NCBI RefSeq assembly: GCF_026914185.1
Contig: NC_070565.1
Span: 2,294,001-2,358,000 of the forward strand
Source of the DNA: Puccinia triticina
Taxonomy: Eukaryota; Basidiomycota; Pucciniomycetes; Pucciniales; Pucciniaceae
Reading direction: 5' to 3'
Length of the DNA: 64,000 nt
Shown here: piece by piece, positions 30,761 to 43,057 of the stretch
Layout of the letters: the number at the start of each line of letters is the position of its first letter
Position numbering within the stretch: position 1 is the first letter of the stretch
Position numbers and translations under genes: made by a program
Notes under the pieces: generated by a model
The model's input: the letters and a program-made list of their open reading frames with translations, nothing else
The model's database searches: none
Told to the model about the DNA's origin: nothing

Positions 30761-32394
30761 GCCCAGGGGTCATAGATCCAGTGACTGCAGATGTGGCTGT
30801 GCGGCCATCAAACGTACCTCCTGAAACACTCAGGATGGATTCTTGGTGACGGGTAGTCAACCAGGTGATGGCCTTGCCACGCCTGCCACGCGTGACGGCT
30901 GTCAACCTCCATGATGCTCCTATGACAGAACACAAACGGCACCCTGGGCGTCCCAGAGGACCTCTCCCGTAGGCAGACCCTGCCGCAATCCAGATGGACA
31001 ATTGCCCGCTGGAAGGGCATTATTCCGGCGCCCCACCCCCCGCCTAGCATGCACCAACTGAACATGGTGGGTTCCCCAGCATATCAAGTTGGCGCCCTCC
31101 CTGCCTGGGCGTCATGTAGTCAAGCCAGGTTGGCGCCATCCTGCACGGGTGCGGGGCCTGTACGGCAAATCTAGATGTCGGAAAAAAACACCCACTTGGC
31201 TGATGACAAACAGACAAGAGAACGCAAACAATGAAATTGCATCAGAGAAACTGAGGAACAAGTTTATATACATGCAGACTGAAGGGGGTCTAGGAGAGCC
31301 CTGACGGTATCCCTGGGGTTACAACATTGGTGTTCCCCGTTTGCGGAGCTAGGTGGCGCCACTGGCTGCGTTCAGTGGGCGCCCTGATTGTCCGGGTGTG
31401 TAGACCGCTTGCAAGACTGCTAGAACCAGATCTAGGGTTGGCATGAGCAGGCTAATTTTTTCTTACAGCAGCCATTCCTGCAGACTACACACGCTAGGCA
31501 CCAGAGGCATAGCATCCGGTACCAGGCGCTTCCGTAAGAAGGCCGTAGAAAGTGAGCTGGTGGTCCTGGAGTCTTGTCCATTGCTTCTGTCTGCCGCGCT
31601 GCCTTACAGGAAATCCATTGTTCCTGTCTGCCGCCCTTACAGGAAATCTTGTTTCCTTTTTTGCACCACCCAACCCACCCATCAGTGCAACTCAAGGAGT
31701 GGGGTGGGCTTGGCCCCTCATCCGCCACTCCCTGAGCTGTCAGGTTTCATTCTCTGCTTGGAGAAGGTCTCCCCACCTGCTTGAGAGACCTTTCTCTTTT
31801 CAGTGTGCTGCACATCTGCTGCCCAGTGCCAATGATGAGAGTGAGCTCGGCAATAAACCAGGAAGTTTTCTACTGTTTCCTTGACTTTTCACGTGTTGTG
31901 AACCGGATAGGAGTTGAGTTTAGAGTGCAAAAGGAAGTCGGTCAGATGGATGTGTTAAACAAAGGCCTCTGAGCTGCACCCTTCCGGCCGCCTCCTAAAG
32001 GAAGAAGTCTTGCCTGCTGCGGCTCCTCGACCTCTTGCGGTTTTCAGGTCTGAATGAACTCTGATTGGCCTGGTCCTGCTTACAGATACAAATGTGATTC
32101 AACCCACTGTCTCCAGCAAGGAATTTTTACTTCTCCGCATCTGTGCCCTGCGGACCAACGTTTGCAGCTGCTTTTGACCAAGATAAAGAGACTCTTGATT
32201 TCAAAATGAATAAATTGTAACTATGCACGTTTAGATATTTATGCAATAGTCCCCAATAAGATAGGATAAACTACATAAATAACTGGAAAACCATTATGGA
32301 TAGACAGTGACCGTCTCGGAGATCCTAACATCATAAACTTGATGAACTAGTTTCCAATTGGATGTCTCTTCACCTCTGAAAAAAACAACAAAAG
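30761..32394. other. No gene recognised
   Basis: Homology to Gypsy-2 stops near 30760. GGCGCC words recur between 31030 and 31390. Minus-strand frames at 30808-31065 show no motif. A diverged minisatellite-like pair (GCCTTACAGGAAATC) occurs at 31601 and 31635. I see nothing else supportable. Confidence 0.35.
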
Positions 32395-32838
32395 CTAATG
32401 CCATAAAGGAAAAGGCAAGTCAGGGTGACTTGTCAGAAGTCCAATTGTGTTAGATATTTGCGTACCGCCTTTGCTAAAATGATCATCATACACCATTCCC
32501 CTGAAGACAACAAAATCTGGAATGTGAGACTCAAAGTGTCCACTGGCCTTCCTGGCTCTGAACCATTGTTGGAGAGTTGTGTGTACCAAAAAATTGGCGG
32601 GAATTGGCCCCAGGGGACTTAAAACATGGTCAATGTTAAGGGGACTGCAAAACCCATACGTGGTCAATAGTTTGTTTACAATCTGGTCCAGTTCAGTTGG
32701 CGTAAGCAATCCTTTGAAATTTCCAATTGTCATGAAGCTTTCAAAGAACATATCAAGGCCAGACTTGGTGAAGTGTTTGTCTGAGATTTCTCCAATTTCT
32801 ACGCATGGGAAAAAAGTTTGGTGATACATGTAGGCCAA
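32395..32838 (-). CDS. Hypothetical 147-residue ORF
   Basis: An ATG-started open frame (MAYMYHQTFFPCVEIGE) continues to a stop at 32395. Its composition is protein-like: mixed hydrophobic and charged residues with no low complexity (LTPTELDQIVNKLLTTYGF; HIPDFVVFRGMVYDDHF). No domain is recognised. It could be an exon of a host gene or a remnant of a larger captured protein. The segment upstream on the minus strand is K/R/E-rich and probably unrelated. Confidence 0.4.
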   Translation of the reverse strand: MAYMYHQTFFPCVEIGEISDKHFTKSGLDMFFESFMTIGNFKGLLTPTELDQIVNKLLTTYGFCSPLNIDHVLSPLGPIPANFLVHTTLQQWFRARKASGHFESHIPDFVVFRGMVYDDHFSKGGTQISNTIGLLTSHPDLPFPLWH

Positions 32839-35268
32839 GGAAGAAAATCAGCCTGTTTAATAAATAAGTAGAGTGCATATTGAAGTTTTTGCACCTGGGT
32901 TGGGCTTTGTGTTGGATTTTTGTCCTCTTGTCCTCCTCTTCATGCCTTCTGCCTCCTATTTCCTTTTTCCTTCCTTGCTCAAGTGACTTCTTCTGATTCC
33001 CTTCTCTCACTTCTTATGCTCTCTCACCTCCTATGATCTGGTATGTTGTTGGTCATGATTGTTTTCCGTACTTTCCATGTGACATTGTTCCCTGCCAAGA
33101 TTAGACTATCCATCTTTCCCAATGTCCCTTATTCTCTGATGTGCGCGCGCTCTGTATGTGACAGTTCAGTTTCATTTGTGATATCTCTCAGAGTTCAAGA
33201 TCCTTCTATTCATTTCTTCATATTCACTATGCCTCTCACCCACAACTTGATTGTACGTAGATAGTCTATATGTAGTAGCCTCCTACAAGGAATCAAGCTT
33301 CATTGGTTCTTCCTCATTTTTTCCGCTCCTGCATCCTGAGCCAATCCGGTGAGCCCCCAACCCTCACTGCCCTCTCTCTTGAGCCCACTGGCTCATCTTT
33401 TGCTTCCTTGTGCTGGGGTACTCAGTCAAAATCACAACACTTTGCTTTGAGATTGGTGTGTGCTGCAACAGAATTTGCAGAAGCAACAATCACAAAGTCT
33501 AAAGGACAAACAACGATTAGTTGTACATTTTCTTTGAAACCCATGATCAACCATGTAGTAAATGAATAGTACACACCCTTATGGTTAGTTTTGGCAGTGT
33601 TGTAGCTTGAGCATGATTTTGAACCCAAATTCAAGGATGGAATGGCATCAGAAGATGCAGCGCGCTCACATACTCTGTCACACACATTTGATAGAAAATT
33701 TGTTGCACAAATTTGGTAACAATCAACATGTAAATATGTGGGCGGGCATAACTGTACATATTTACATACCATCATGATTGCTAGATTCCAAGGGGCAGTT
33801 GGGATGCATCAAGTCTGGTGTATTATTATGAAACAGGTAACAGTGCCAAGGAGTTTGTGATTGTGATACTATCTTTGGACCAGCGGGTGCAGTAAAGATT
33901 GGTCTACTAATGTATCATTTTAAATTTTTGTTGTGCTTGCACTTCACCTGGCCAGGCGCCGTTTTTTGGGCTTTCAAGAGCCATTGTTCAACTTCCCCTT
34001 TACAGCTTGACTCTCAATAGCACAATTGTACATGTATGGGGCCAAGGCGAGTAATTTTGGCACAATGACCTACATAGGCAAAAGTTCCTGGGAATGTCTA
34101 CTAAGCACCATTTTTCCCTTCTCCTGGCCACCCAGCAACCAACTTGTCTCACTGCTTGCGCAAAAAACCCACGTGTACCCTTGCAGCCAACCAAAATCAA
34201 CAAAAAAAATATATCCCAAAGAATCTAACTTCACGTGGTCGCACTCCTAACACACTATTGAATTCATTTGCCATTGAAGGTTTGATGTTAGAAAACAACC
34301 CAATGTCAAAGGTTCAGAAATTGTTCTTCTGATTTTCCGTCCAATGCCACTATACATACCACCATCCAACAGCCGGTGTTGCATGAGGAAAATGCTACTG
34401 TACAAATTTGAAATGGGGGACACCTTTGACAGTGAAACGTTGGAACAAAATCAAAGGACCAGAAAAATATCTGGGCCACTAATTGCTGATAATTCATTTC
34501 TCAGCCTACCCAGCGGGGCAGATCCTGAAGGGGGGATGCGCCCAGACCATTGGACGGAGCTCCAGCAGTGCAGGCGTGACAAAGGACCCCACAGAGACCA
34601 GAGTCGCAGGGACGCCCTTTGTGGTGTACACCAGGTTGCCACCAGAATTCCTGGTCCATGTGCGCCATACAGTCGCCACTGGCAGCTGCGCAATGGGGAC
34701 GCCGGGGTAAGGCGCCATGGTGACGCACCGGCAGCGGCAAAGCCAATTTGGACCGTCGGACTGGTTAGGTTTCAGCCGCTCCACCACAGCAAGATCAAAT
34801 TTTTTTCATTGCTTGCAATCCTACAAACAATTCCAGGGATTGTCCGCACATTGCGGAAAATCGTGTAACAATCAAAAAGCCAGAGTCTTGACGCCTCTCT
34901 CCTCTCCTTATTTTCAGAAAAAATCCAAAGGATTGTGGAAGAGTACATAGGCCTGAACTTTGGAGTAAACTGACCTTGTTGCTTCACACATATTTGATCT
35001 TTTTTTCTTGTTGGGTGTAATCTAGCTCTGCAGTCAACCACTCATCCTGCAAGGTCTGTCTACAAAAACCAGTGACGGGAGCGGATCCAGTGTGTTTTTT
35101 TCTGACTATGTAGGAGAAAAGAGAAAGGCAAGGTTTGCAAAGAAGGGCATTGAGGTGTGGTAGATGTGGATCAAACCTGGATGTCCTGTTCCTTCTCTTG
35201 CATGACCTCGGCATGGCTAGCAACTTGCTTCCTGGGCGCCTAGAGTAGCAGCCTCCACCCTTAACAAC
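32839..35268. other. No gene recognised
   Basis: Mostly AT-rich unique-looking sequence. 34540-34790 is locally GC-rich and open on the minus strand (PGVPIAQLPVATVWRTWT), but without a known motif; it may be an exon fragment. No repeats of note. Confidence 0.35.
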
Positions 35269-35450
35269 CTAGTTTCCTTGCTCCTTGCTCCACCTCAACG
35301 CCTTGTTCACCACCAACAGCCGCTGCGCACTCTTACCCTGGGTCTTGTACACGTTTGCAAGCTTAGCGCGTAACATGCTCAGCTGGCTCCCTAGTAAGGC
35401 TGTGTGTGCTTGGGCTACAAAAGTCAGCATCTTCTTGGGACCAAGAGTTC
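35269..35450 (-). pseudogene. Possible pogo/DDE transposase C-terminal fragment
   Basis: The minus-strand frame LGPKKMLTFVAQAHTALLGS, SQLSMLRAKLANVYKTQ, then a basic stretch and ALRWSKEQGN before the stop, resembles the coiled, basic C-terminal tails of fungal pogo-like transposases. This is recognised by style, not by a catalytic motif. The LTR element at 35451 cuts it. Joining across one copy of the putative target duplication keeps the frame for about nine codons (VFQNPPEEGP) on the far side at 38231. No DDE core was found. Confidence 0.3.
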
Positions 35451-35789
35451 TGTGAAACCCCCAGCTCCACTGAGGTTTCACAAGGCCTCATGGGTCATGT
35501 CACATGACAGTGAATATAGTTCAGCCCGTCCCCCTTGCCCATCTAGCCTAACAGAGACTCTGACCCCATTCTCTCTCTTCTTGGGCTAGGTAAGCCTTCC
35601 CCTTTCTCCTTTTCCTCTCTTTCTCATGTACATAGACTAATGAGAGACTCTGACCCCATTCTCTCTCTGCTCGGGCTAGCCACGCAATTCAAGCTCCCCG
35701 ACCGTTGGTTCTAGAACTGCTAGGCCTTCGAGCCCGTCCCACCGTGCCTCTCCAGCCTCCGCTCAGTGAAGGGTCTCCCGACCCTTACA
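35451..35789 (+). repeat. 5' LTR of the 2.8-kb non-autonomous element
   Basis: 339 bp, TGTGAAACCCCC to CCCTTACA. Contains an internal direct repeat GAGACTCTGACCCCATTCTC at about 35554 and 35645. Confidence 0.85.
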
Positions 35790-36095
35790 CTTTTCTTTTC
35801 TAGATCCACCAACCCCTCCCTGCATTTGGACACAAAATTTTTGGATCATCATCTTTTCATCCGCCCTCAATCTGTCCAATGTCTGTCTTCAATCTGTCCG
35901 TCCGTCCGTCCGTCTGTCCGTCCGTCTGTCCGTCCTCAATCTGTCCGTCCGCCCGCCCGCCCTCCGTTCCATCCGTCCTGTCTTCCGGCTCAATCCATTC
36001 TGTCCGCATCATCTATTCCTCCTCTCCCCTCTACTCAAGATTACTGGCCCTTCTTGAAGACTCCCACTTCCTCTGCAAGCTTCTAAGTCACAGGA

Positions 36096-37172
36096 ATGGC
36101 AAACGGTCGGCCCAAATTGCCAGGCGTCCTAGCCTATATCACGGCCCAGGTCAAACAACGGCTTCTGACAGGTTACGCGATGGACACCTCAATTCAAGAG
36201 CTCCAGAGGGCTCTCTGCCTACGAGGAACATGTGTTGAGATTGATGGACTTCTTTTTGTCGAGGACCGCGTAGTCATCCCAGCAGACCCAACTCTCCGCC
36301 TTCAACTCATCATGGCGGCACACAACAAGTGGGGACACCTGGGATTCCCTGAAACGATCTCCCAGCTCCGTAGGGGGTATTTTTGGCCAATCATTGGTGA
36401 CAATGTGAAAATGTTCGTCCGCATGTGCCCCACCTGCCGGCGTAAGTACATGCAGCCCCCCTCTGCTACGACCCCGGCTCCACCAGAGTTGTCAACTGGG
36501 CTCCTGCTGCCGCCCGCTACATCCTCCTTGCCATCTGGCCTCAACAACTTGGTGCAGCGCCCGACCCGGTTCTTCCCTGAACAAGCAGCCTCCACGCCAG
36601 CCACACCCACATCATCCATCATCACGCCATCCCGCGCCCCTCATCCTGGGCCTTGCTCCGATCCACCAGCAAGAACGCTTGTTGATCTTCCCGGCCAAAG
36701 CAGGCAGCCAGATCGGGGAGTTGTGGGCCCACATCCTTGCCCGTCCTCTTCACCGCCACCCATCCCATCTTCTCCCGCTCTGTTGACACCCCCGACGACC
36801 TCCTCTACCGATCATCGTTTGGCTCCACCTCCAGCCCTGGATCACGCAGTCGGCTGCGACCCCTCAGGCAACAGAAGCTCTGCGAGGCCCCCCGACCAAG
36901 CAGCTGACAGTTACGCAGCGCGAATCGAACACCTGGAGAAGGTGATACAAGTCCTATTTGCTAGGAGCAAGTCAACCAAGCCACTCTGTCACCCCAATCT
37001 CCGAGCTGAGCTCGCCTTTGTCGCCCCTCTGGCTGGCTCTTTTCAATATTCTATGGATCGGGGTTTGCAGCCGGTGCTATCCAGAGCAACGACTACGTCT
37101 CTGACAAAGGACTGGCGAGACTGTGGACGGAATGGACAGTTTAATCCGATCGCCCTCTCAACCCCTCCGTGA
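36096..37172 (+). CDS. H2C2 zinc-domain protein of the non-autonomous element
   Basis: A 358-codon ORF starts at ATG 36096 (MANGRPKLPGVLAYITAQVK). Residues about 45-118 are the N-terminal region of a Gypsy integrase: LFVEDRVVIPADPTLRLQLI, then HNKWGH, then CPTC, forming the His2Cys2 zinc domain that helps integrase multimerise. No catalytic DDE core follows. Instead there is a Pro/Ser-rich region (residues 120-270) and a short coiled-coil-like segment, YAARIEHLEKVIQVLFAR, near residue 285. The stop is at 37170-37172. It may be a residue of a deleted pol, or a protein that interacts with an autonomous partner's integrase (inference). The open frame in an element with ~97 percent similar LTRs is compatible with either. 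Confidence 0.6.
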   Translation: MANGRPKLPGVLAYITAQVKQRLLTGYAMDTSIQELQRALCLRGTCVEIDGLLFVEDRVVIPADPTLRLQLIMAAHNKWGHLGFPETISQLRRGYFWPIIGDNVKMFVRMCPTCRRKYMQPPSATTPAPPELSTGLLLPPATSSLPSGLNNLVQRPTRFFPEQAASTPATPTSSIITPSRAPHPGPCSDPPARTLVDLPGQSRQPDRGVVGPHPCPSSSPPPIPSSPALLTPPTTSSTDHRLAPPPALDHAVGCDPSGNRSSARPPDQAADSYAARIEHLEKVIQVLFARSKSTKPLCHPNLRAELAFVAPLAGSFQYSMDRGLQPVLSRATTTSLTKDWRDCGRNGQFNPIALSTPP

Positions 37173-37891
37173 ACCACACCAACAGCCCCATCCCGGCTGT
37201 CCAGAACCAGAACATCTGCAAACTCCCAAACCCCCTCCACCGTCTCCCAAGAGACTCTCCCTCCCTCCGACCTGCTGACTGCTGCCCTGACAACAAGTGT
37301 GCCCCGGACCTCCAAAAGCTTCACATTCAAGACCCCGGCCGCCACGAATCCCCCCAACTCTTCCCCTCTTCCACCTTCTTCTCCATTCCGGCCCGCCACC
37401 ATCTTCAGCAACAACATCATCCTCTCCCCTTCCAACTGCCAACAAAAGCCAGACATACAGGTTCTGAGTGTCGAGCCGCTGACCGGCCGCCCAACAGCTC
37501 CACCAGACCTCCACAAGCCTCTCTCCGCATCTCCTCTGCCCAAAACTCCGCCACCCCCACCAAAAACCACCAACTCATCCACAGTCTTGTCCCCTCTGAA
37601 TCACACGGCTCTGGCGCCATCCGCGCCACCATCCCCATTGCAATTGAGAAGTTTTCACAGCTCCTATCCTACTCCATTGCTCTCTTCAACTCCCTACTCC
37701 CAAATGACTTCCTCCTCCAACCTCCCGCTAGTCACCCCTTTGCCTCCGCCTCCCTTCCCACCTTCCCAATCTCTCCCTTCAGGCTCAAAATTCTTCTGCA
37801 CCTGTCTTACCTGGCCCCGACTTCCTTTTTTCTCCAACCTCATCCCTACTTGCCCGACTTCTCTTTTCTTCCCTTTTATAGGGGGGGAGAC

Positions 37892-38230
37892 TGTGAAGCC
37901 CCCAGCTCCACTGAGGTTTCACAAGGCCTCATGGGTCATGTCACATGACAGTGAATATAGTTCAGCCCGTCCCCCTTGCCCATCTAGCCTGACAGAGACT
38001 CTGACCCCATTCTCTCTCTGCTCAGGCTAGGTAAGCCTTCCCCTTTCTCCTTTTCCTCTCTTCCTCATGTACATAGACTAATGAGAGACTCTGACCCCAT
38101 TCTCTCTCTGCTCGGGCTAGTCACGCAATTCAAGCTCCCCGACCGTTGGCTCTAGAACTGCTAGGCCTTCGAGCCCGTCCCACCGTGCCTCTCCAGCCTC
38201 TGCTCAGTGAAGGGTCTCCCAACCCTTACA
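37892..38230 (+). repeat. 3' LTR of the 2.8-kb non-autonomous element
   Basis: 339 bp, TGTGAAGCCCCC to CCCTTACA, preceded by the purine tract ATAGGGGGGGAGAC. Confidence 0.85.
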
Positions 38231-39392
38231 AGGTCCCTCCTCTGGTGGGTTTTGAAATACACTCACTTGCCGCCTCTGCCTCCAAGAACTGACCTCAATC
38301 CACCACCGCCACTGCCAATCAAACCTGCAGCTTTCAAAAGGGCACCATTGCCTTCTTTGAGGATAGCTGTTTGAGAAGTGAGGTAATGGACTTGTACACC
38401 CAATGAAATTCCAACATAATCAGTCAACCCACAAGAGAGAATGAGGAGTATTTTTGATGTGATGAATGTTTGTGGGTATGTACAATGGTTGTATGTCGGG
38501 ACTGTCGCTCTATTTTCTGGCCAATGAAATCAGATCAAGAAAAATATTCAAGGCTGATAGGATGCAGTTTGCAGTGAAGTGTGTGTGTTCATCTGAAGAT
38601 GTGACATTGGGGAGGGTGTGGATTCCAGATGTGCTGAGGAGAATGTGTCTTTGGATGAGCGGACATCAGTTGGGCCCCTCTTCAGGATGCACAGACTTGG
38701 GAAAATCTGTCTGCCCGCTGAGGGACTTCTTCCTCCAATCAGCAGATCACGGGTCAAGCATGGTTGGCAACTCAGGCAAGTTTATACTGATGTAACAAAG
38801 GCCTAACCGCAAACCACAAATAATCAATGCTATGCATGTTGTTGTTGTAAAAGACATTGGGGCTCTGTATTGTGGAAGCAGTGTCATCATGGCCGCATTG
38901 TATTTGAATTTTTGTATTTATGGGTCAGTCTTGCCCAGCTAAAAAGAACCAAGAGCAAGCCTGATTAATTGACCGCTCAGCAAGATCAAAACCACATTTT
39001 TGATGATTGCGTTATCACAGCTTAGGCACTTCAATTTTTCTTTGTGGTTGGGAAGTTGAAAGTTAAAAGTGAAAGAGAAAGTTGACAAGGATCTTTTTGA
39101 CTGGAAGAGAGAACAGACCAAATGATGCTTGCCTATTCTAGTATTGTGGGAGCCGTGGGAGATGGAGAGGTCTAGATAGGAAAAAAAGACAGATCTTGTA
39201 TGAGTGGATGAGGCTAGTTGCTGGGTCTTGTCTTCCTGAGTCCTGTTGTGATCCAGGGCCCAACATCAGTTTGAACATCAGTCTTATCACTTCAAAGATT
39301 TACTGACACTAGTCCTCTGTTTTTGGTTAGAAGAATAAAAAATGCAGCAATGATTTTCAGCATTCATGGTAGATATAAGGAGCTATGTGGCT
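38231..39392. other. No gene recognised
   Basis: Unique-looking AT-rich sequence with short frames on both strands. None shows a motif or splicing pattern that I could support. Confidence 0.35.
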
Positions 39393-40019
39393 TTACCTGA
39401 GTGGATTGATTGGGGCCAATCCTAGACAAAGGGAAATATGAGCTTTCTTTTGTACATAGAACATGGCGGAGGAGGAGCAGGACAAACCATGAAGGGTGGG
39501 ATCGATGGTGTTAGCATTTTGGGGGTAGAGGAGTGCATGGAGCAAGCTGAGACCCCTTAGTGTATGATTAGATCTGATGAATTTGAGCAGATGAGTGAAT
39601 GAAAGCAAGGTGTGCTGGTGTTTGTGGTATGGGACATCTTTACCAACCCTGAAGGAGGGGATAGTGTGTGGGTGGGAGACGTATAAGAAGGTGGAGAGGC
39701 GCTTGGTGTGAGGAAGCGGGGGTCTGAGCGGGGTGTTGTCAACCGTATTTTGCTTGTGGAGGATGTTGGTTTTGGTAAGTTTGAAGAGGACTAGGTTGAG
39801 GGAGGGGGGGGTGTCGAGGGAGCCGGTCTGGCTCAAGTCAAGGTCAAGGCAACTGAGCAGGGCAGAGAGGATTGTGCCGCTCTGGAAGAGCTTGATGAAC
39901 GCCTGGAGATGGAGCAGGTATCTGTTGGGCTTGATGAGGGTCAAAGTATATCCAGCTGTGCCCGGAGCTAGCTGATTGCTTGCTTTCAAAGAGTCCGCTG
40001 GGCTGTTCAATCTAGGCAA
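39393..40019 (-). CDS. Long open frame of uncertain status
   Basis: A 208-codon minus-strand frame lacks an ATG at its 5' end (it opens at TTG). Its content (YLLHLQAFIKLFQSGTIL; FTHLLKFIRSNHTLRGLSLL) is Leu/His/Ser/Pro-rich and compositional. Adjacent frames at 40047-40329 continue in the same style. It could be a decayed host exon series or chance. No family is recognised. Confidence 0.25.
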   Translation of the reverse strand: MPRLNSPADSLKASNQLAPGTAGYTLTLIKPNRYLLHLQAFIKLFQSGTILSALLSCLDLDLSQTGSLDTPPSLNLVLFKLTKTNILHKQNTVDNTPLRPPLPHTKRLSTFLYVSHPHTIPSFRVGKDVPYHKHQHTLLSFTHLLKFIRSNHTLRGLSLLHALLYPQNANTIDPTLHGLSCSSSAMFYVQKKAHISLCLGLAPINPLR

Positions 40020-41416
40020 TGGTCAGCAAGCTGTTGGAGAACTGTTTCATGAGGGGGGTATTGAGGATGGATTGAAGCACTTTCTGCCTGATGTTATTAG
40101 TTTAAAGTCAGTTATAAGTCTCTTATGTAGTTCTGCTGGTGGCGGGGGGTTGACTGACGGTGTGAGAATAGTCTGTAGATGGGGTTTTTGATGTGGAGGG
40201 TGTTCTTGTTGCAAGCCTGATAGCTGGCTTGGTCTTGTTGTCAATCTGAAGTCTGATGGCGCTGTGGTTGTTGGTGAAGCAGGCCAGCCAAAGTGCAGTG
40301 TGGAAGCTTGGGGGTTTTACCCGGCGCAAACACTAGGTACATTCTCACAGCGGGCGTCCCTGATCCTCAACCCAGGGGTCTATACCCCGGAGGATTGGCT
40401 ACCAATTCCAGCCCGGATCAAGCAAAGCAAAAGCTGCCTTGTGCTAGTGAGTTGTGCCCTGGCTCAACAAAATTGCTAATACTCAGATGGACACAGTAGG
40501 CCTTCAAGCTGCCTGACCATAATGAAGCGGGTAGGCTACACCAGTAACTCCAGCCTTTGTTGAATGTTGAAATAATCACAGGAAGGATCAATACATGCCT
40601 GAACATAGCCATGCTGAGCAAGAATAAAGGCTAGGAATACACAGTAAGCGATGTTTGCACACACCAACAATGGACTTGAAATAAATACACAAGCTCTTGG
40701 GACATTTTAATTTTAACACACAATACCTCATTTCTACTTTTGAAAGGCACAAATACCGTCACTTCTTGAGCTATCTTCTCTAAATTCCACAATACATTCA
40801 CTCCCACCATGGCAGAATACTACGCCTGTCCTCATCTGTCTGCTTGTAGCATCAACATTAAATACACTGTTGTCTCAGCCTGGATCACGTCAAAAAGCAT
40901 TTGTTGAACCAGAGAATCCACGGAAACTGTACACCGGATTTTCCAGTATATAATCTCAATGGTAAGTATCACATTTCAATTGAGTATACATATTTGTATA
41001 CTTAAGGCCTTGTTTCTGCCGTTAGCACAATCTATAGAAATGTTTCCATTCCAAACATTCAATCCCAGTTCTCACAACAGTTTGAAACAAAAAAAAGCTA
41101 TCCTATTTATCGACCCAACTTGGCTGTCCACTCCTACAATACCAAAATTCACACTTTATTACGGTTAATTGCATACACCTTATTACTTGTAACCTGGTTT
41201 AAAAACCACTTCTCCTCAACTCAGGACAACAGCAATCTGAAGTTTGAATATGTGTGCTCTCTTGCATCCAAAACATTTTGCACCTATTTGATGAATTATT
41301 TTTGAGTGGCAGCTCCAGAAGCCTTCTGCTTGACTTCATTTCAGTTATTTTTGTCTGTAGTTTTTTTGTTTTGAATTTTATTGATTGCAAAATTTTCCAT
41401 TTATTTTTATTCTTCC
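40020..41416. other. No gene recognised
   Basis: Nothing beyond short frames. 40310-40440 is GC-richer than its surroundings without a motif. No repeat edges found. Confidence 0.35.
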
Positions 41417-41426
41417 TTGGTTTGGA

Positions 41427-42135
41427 CAATGTTGTAACTGTTGCGCTGTGCTACAAGAAGTGCAGTTTTGGTGAAGCGCAGTGGTGCTGCACCTCCCAGC
41501 CAGGCCAAGAAGCCGTAGCGCAAGCACTGTACCGCTGTGCAACCACTTCACATAGTGGGCCGCACTTTTTCTCTGGAATGGAAAACAAAAGGGAAGTGTT
41601 GATGTGCGCTTGCGCGGCAAAAAAGTGCCATGCAGCGCATTAACGGTCAAACACCGCGCTTTGGTGCTTTTTGCTGCAAAGCCTGCTGAAAAGAAGCAAA
41701 GCAGCCGGCCACTCTTTGTCGCTATTAGATTCACCGCAGCACCTACAGATCACCATATGATGCGCTGGGTGTGCTGCAAAAGAGCGCAGCGCAGTGGTTG
41801 CCATATGTACCTGCTGGACAGTGGGACACCGCACTTTGGTGTGTTTCATGGGAAGCCCGCTGAAAAGAAGCAAAGCGCAGCACAACAAGCAACGCTTTGG
41901 CGCTATCAGACGCGCCGCAGCGCCTACAGACCACCATATGGTGCACTTTTTCCCACTTTTTTTTCTCCCTGCTTGAAATTAAAAGCAGAATTTTCTGCCA
42001 TGCAACTGACTTATTTAAAGGGTAGCACACTATTGGCTGCTAACCTCAGCACGCTTCCTGCTGCGCAAGCGCTAAAAATAACAAAGCAGCACACCCAAAA
42101 CCTGCTGCGCCGTTTGCAGCGAAGCGCTTACAACT
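41427..42135. mobile_element. TIR element with 10-bp target duplication
   Basis: TTGGTTTGGA occurs at 41417-41426 and 42136-42145. Inside, CAATGTTGTAACTGTTGCGC on the left faces AGTTGTAAGCGCTTCGC in reverse complement on the right, sharing GTTGTAA. The 10-bp duplication suggests a Mutator-like mechanism, but the inverted repeat is short. Internally an approximately 190-bp segment is tandemly duplicated with divergence (41640-41790 and 41820-41960, both with TGCTGAAAAGAAGCAAAGC and CACCATATG). No transposase. Confidence 0.6.
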
Positions 42136-42145
42136 TTGGTTTGGA

Positions 42146-43057
42146 TTGGAGCTCTATATCTTGATGTAACTAGGTAAGAATATTATGGATATCCTTGCCT
42201 CCCCTACCCACAAGCCACACCATGGCCTTGGTCCTTTCCTGCACAACATCAACCACTTGTCCAATTACCATCACATTCTTTTCCTTCTAGCTCAAGTCAC
42301 AAGAACCATCCTGTAGTTGATCTGTAGCACACCAGGCCAAATCACATCTCACCTACGACTCCATTGGCTTTTATTTCAAATTGTTTGGGTTGAAGCCATA
42401 AATTGAGAAGTAAAATGGGTGCTATTGTAGTGTTTGCAAATTGTCAGTGCAGCCCTTGTCATCTGCTATTAAGATGAAGCTTTAGATTTTTTCCCCAAAA
42501 AATATCCCAACCTGAGAACATGTTTCTCAATTCTGGAGGCCAAAATTCTCAATAAACATCTCCTTCTCCTGGGGGTGCTTTTTAGCATGCTGCAGTGCAG
42601 TGGATGATTTATCATAATATCCAGCTTTCCAAGAGGGATCACCAGGAAAAATTTCAGGTCAAATGGGGGCAAGTGACGTGAAGGCATCTCCAGTTCAGTC
42701 TCCATTCCAACTCCACTCGGCCCACCACTTGTACTGCTCATGCAATGAGCTCGTTTCATGTTCAGATAATCTGCTCACCTCCATGTATGTACATACTTGG
42801 TTAGCACAGCTCAGCAACACATCAGGCCATATTATGCTCAGAACATGTACATACATGTATGTATGTATGTATGTATGTATGTATGTATGTATGTATGTAC
42901 ATACATATATACAAATGAGCTGGGCTTTCCCCTTCTCTGGTCATCCAGCTGGGGCTTCCCTTCACTCAATGGCACAGCTCGTGCTTGCAATGATACAGGG
43001 GCCTCGGGGTGGACTTGGCCAAGCCCTTGCATCAAGAAGGACAACACAGGGCCCGTG
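42146..43057. other. No gene; GTAT microsatellite
   Basis: Nothing coding is supportable. 42844-42912 is a (GTAT)n/(ATAC)n microsatellite, TACATACATG turning into TATGTATG repeats and back to GTACATACATA, so it is palindromic overall. Confidence 0.6.

Larger units (their letters stand above)
35451..38230 (+). mobile_element. Small non-autonomous LTR retrotransposon
   Basis: Two 339-bp LTRs (35451-35789 and 37892-38230) start TGTGAA and end CCCTTACA, with about ten differences by eye. The flanks AGTTC and AGGTC are a target duplication with one change. A purine tract ATAGGGGGGGAGAC precedes the 3' LTR. The internal region is 2.1 kb with no RT, RNase H or integrase catalytic core. A TCCG/TCTG microsatellite sits in the leader at about 35895-35945. 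It must use proteins from another element. Confidence 0.87.
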
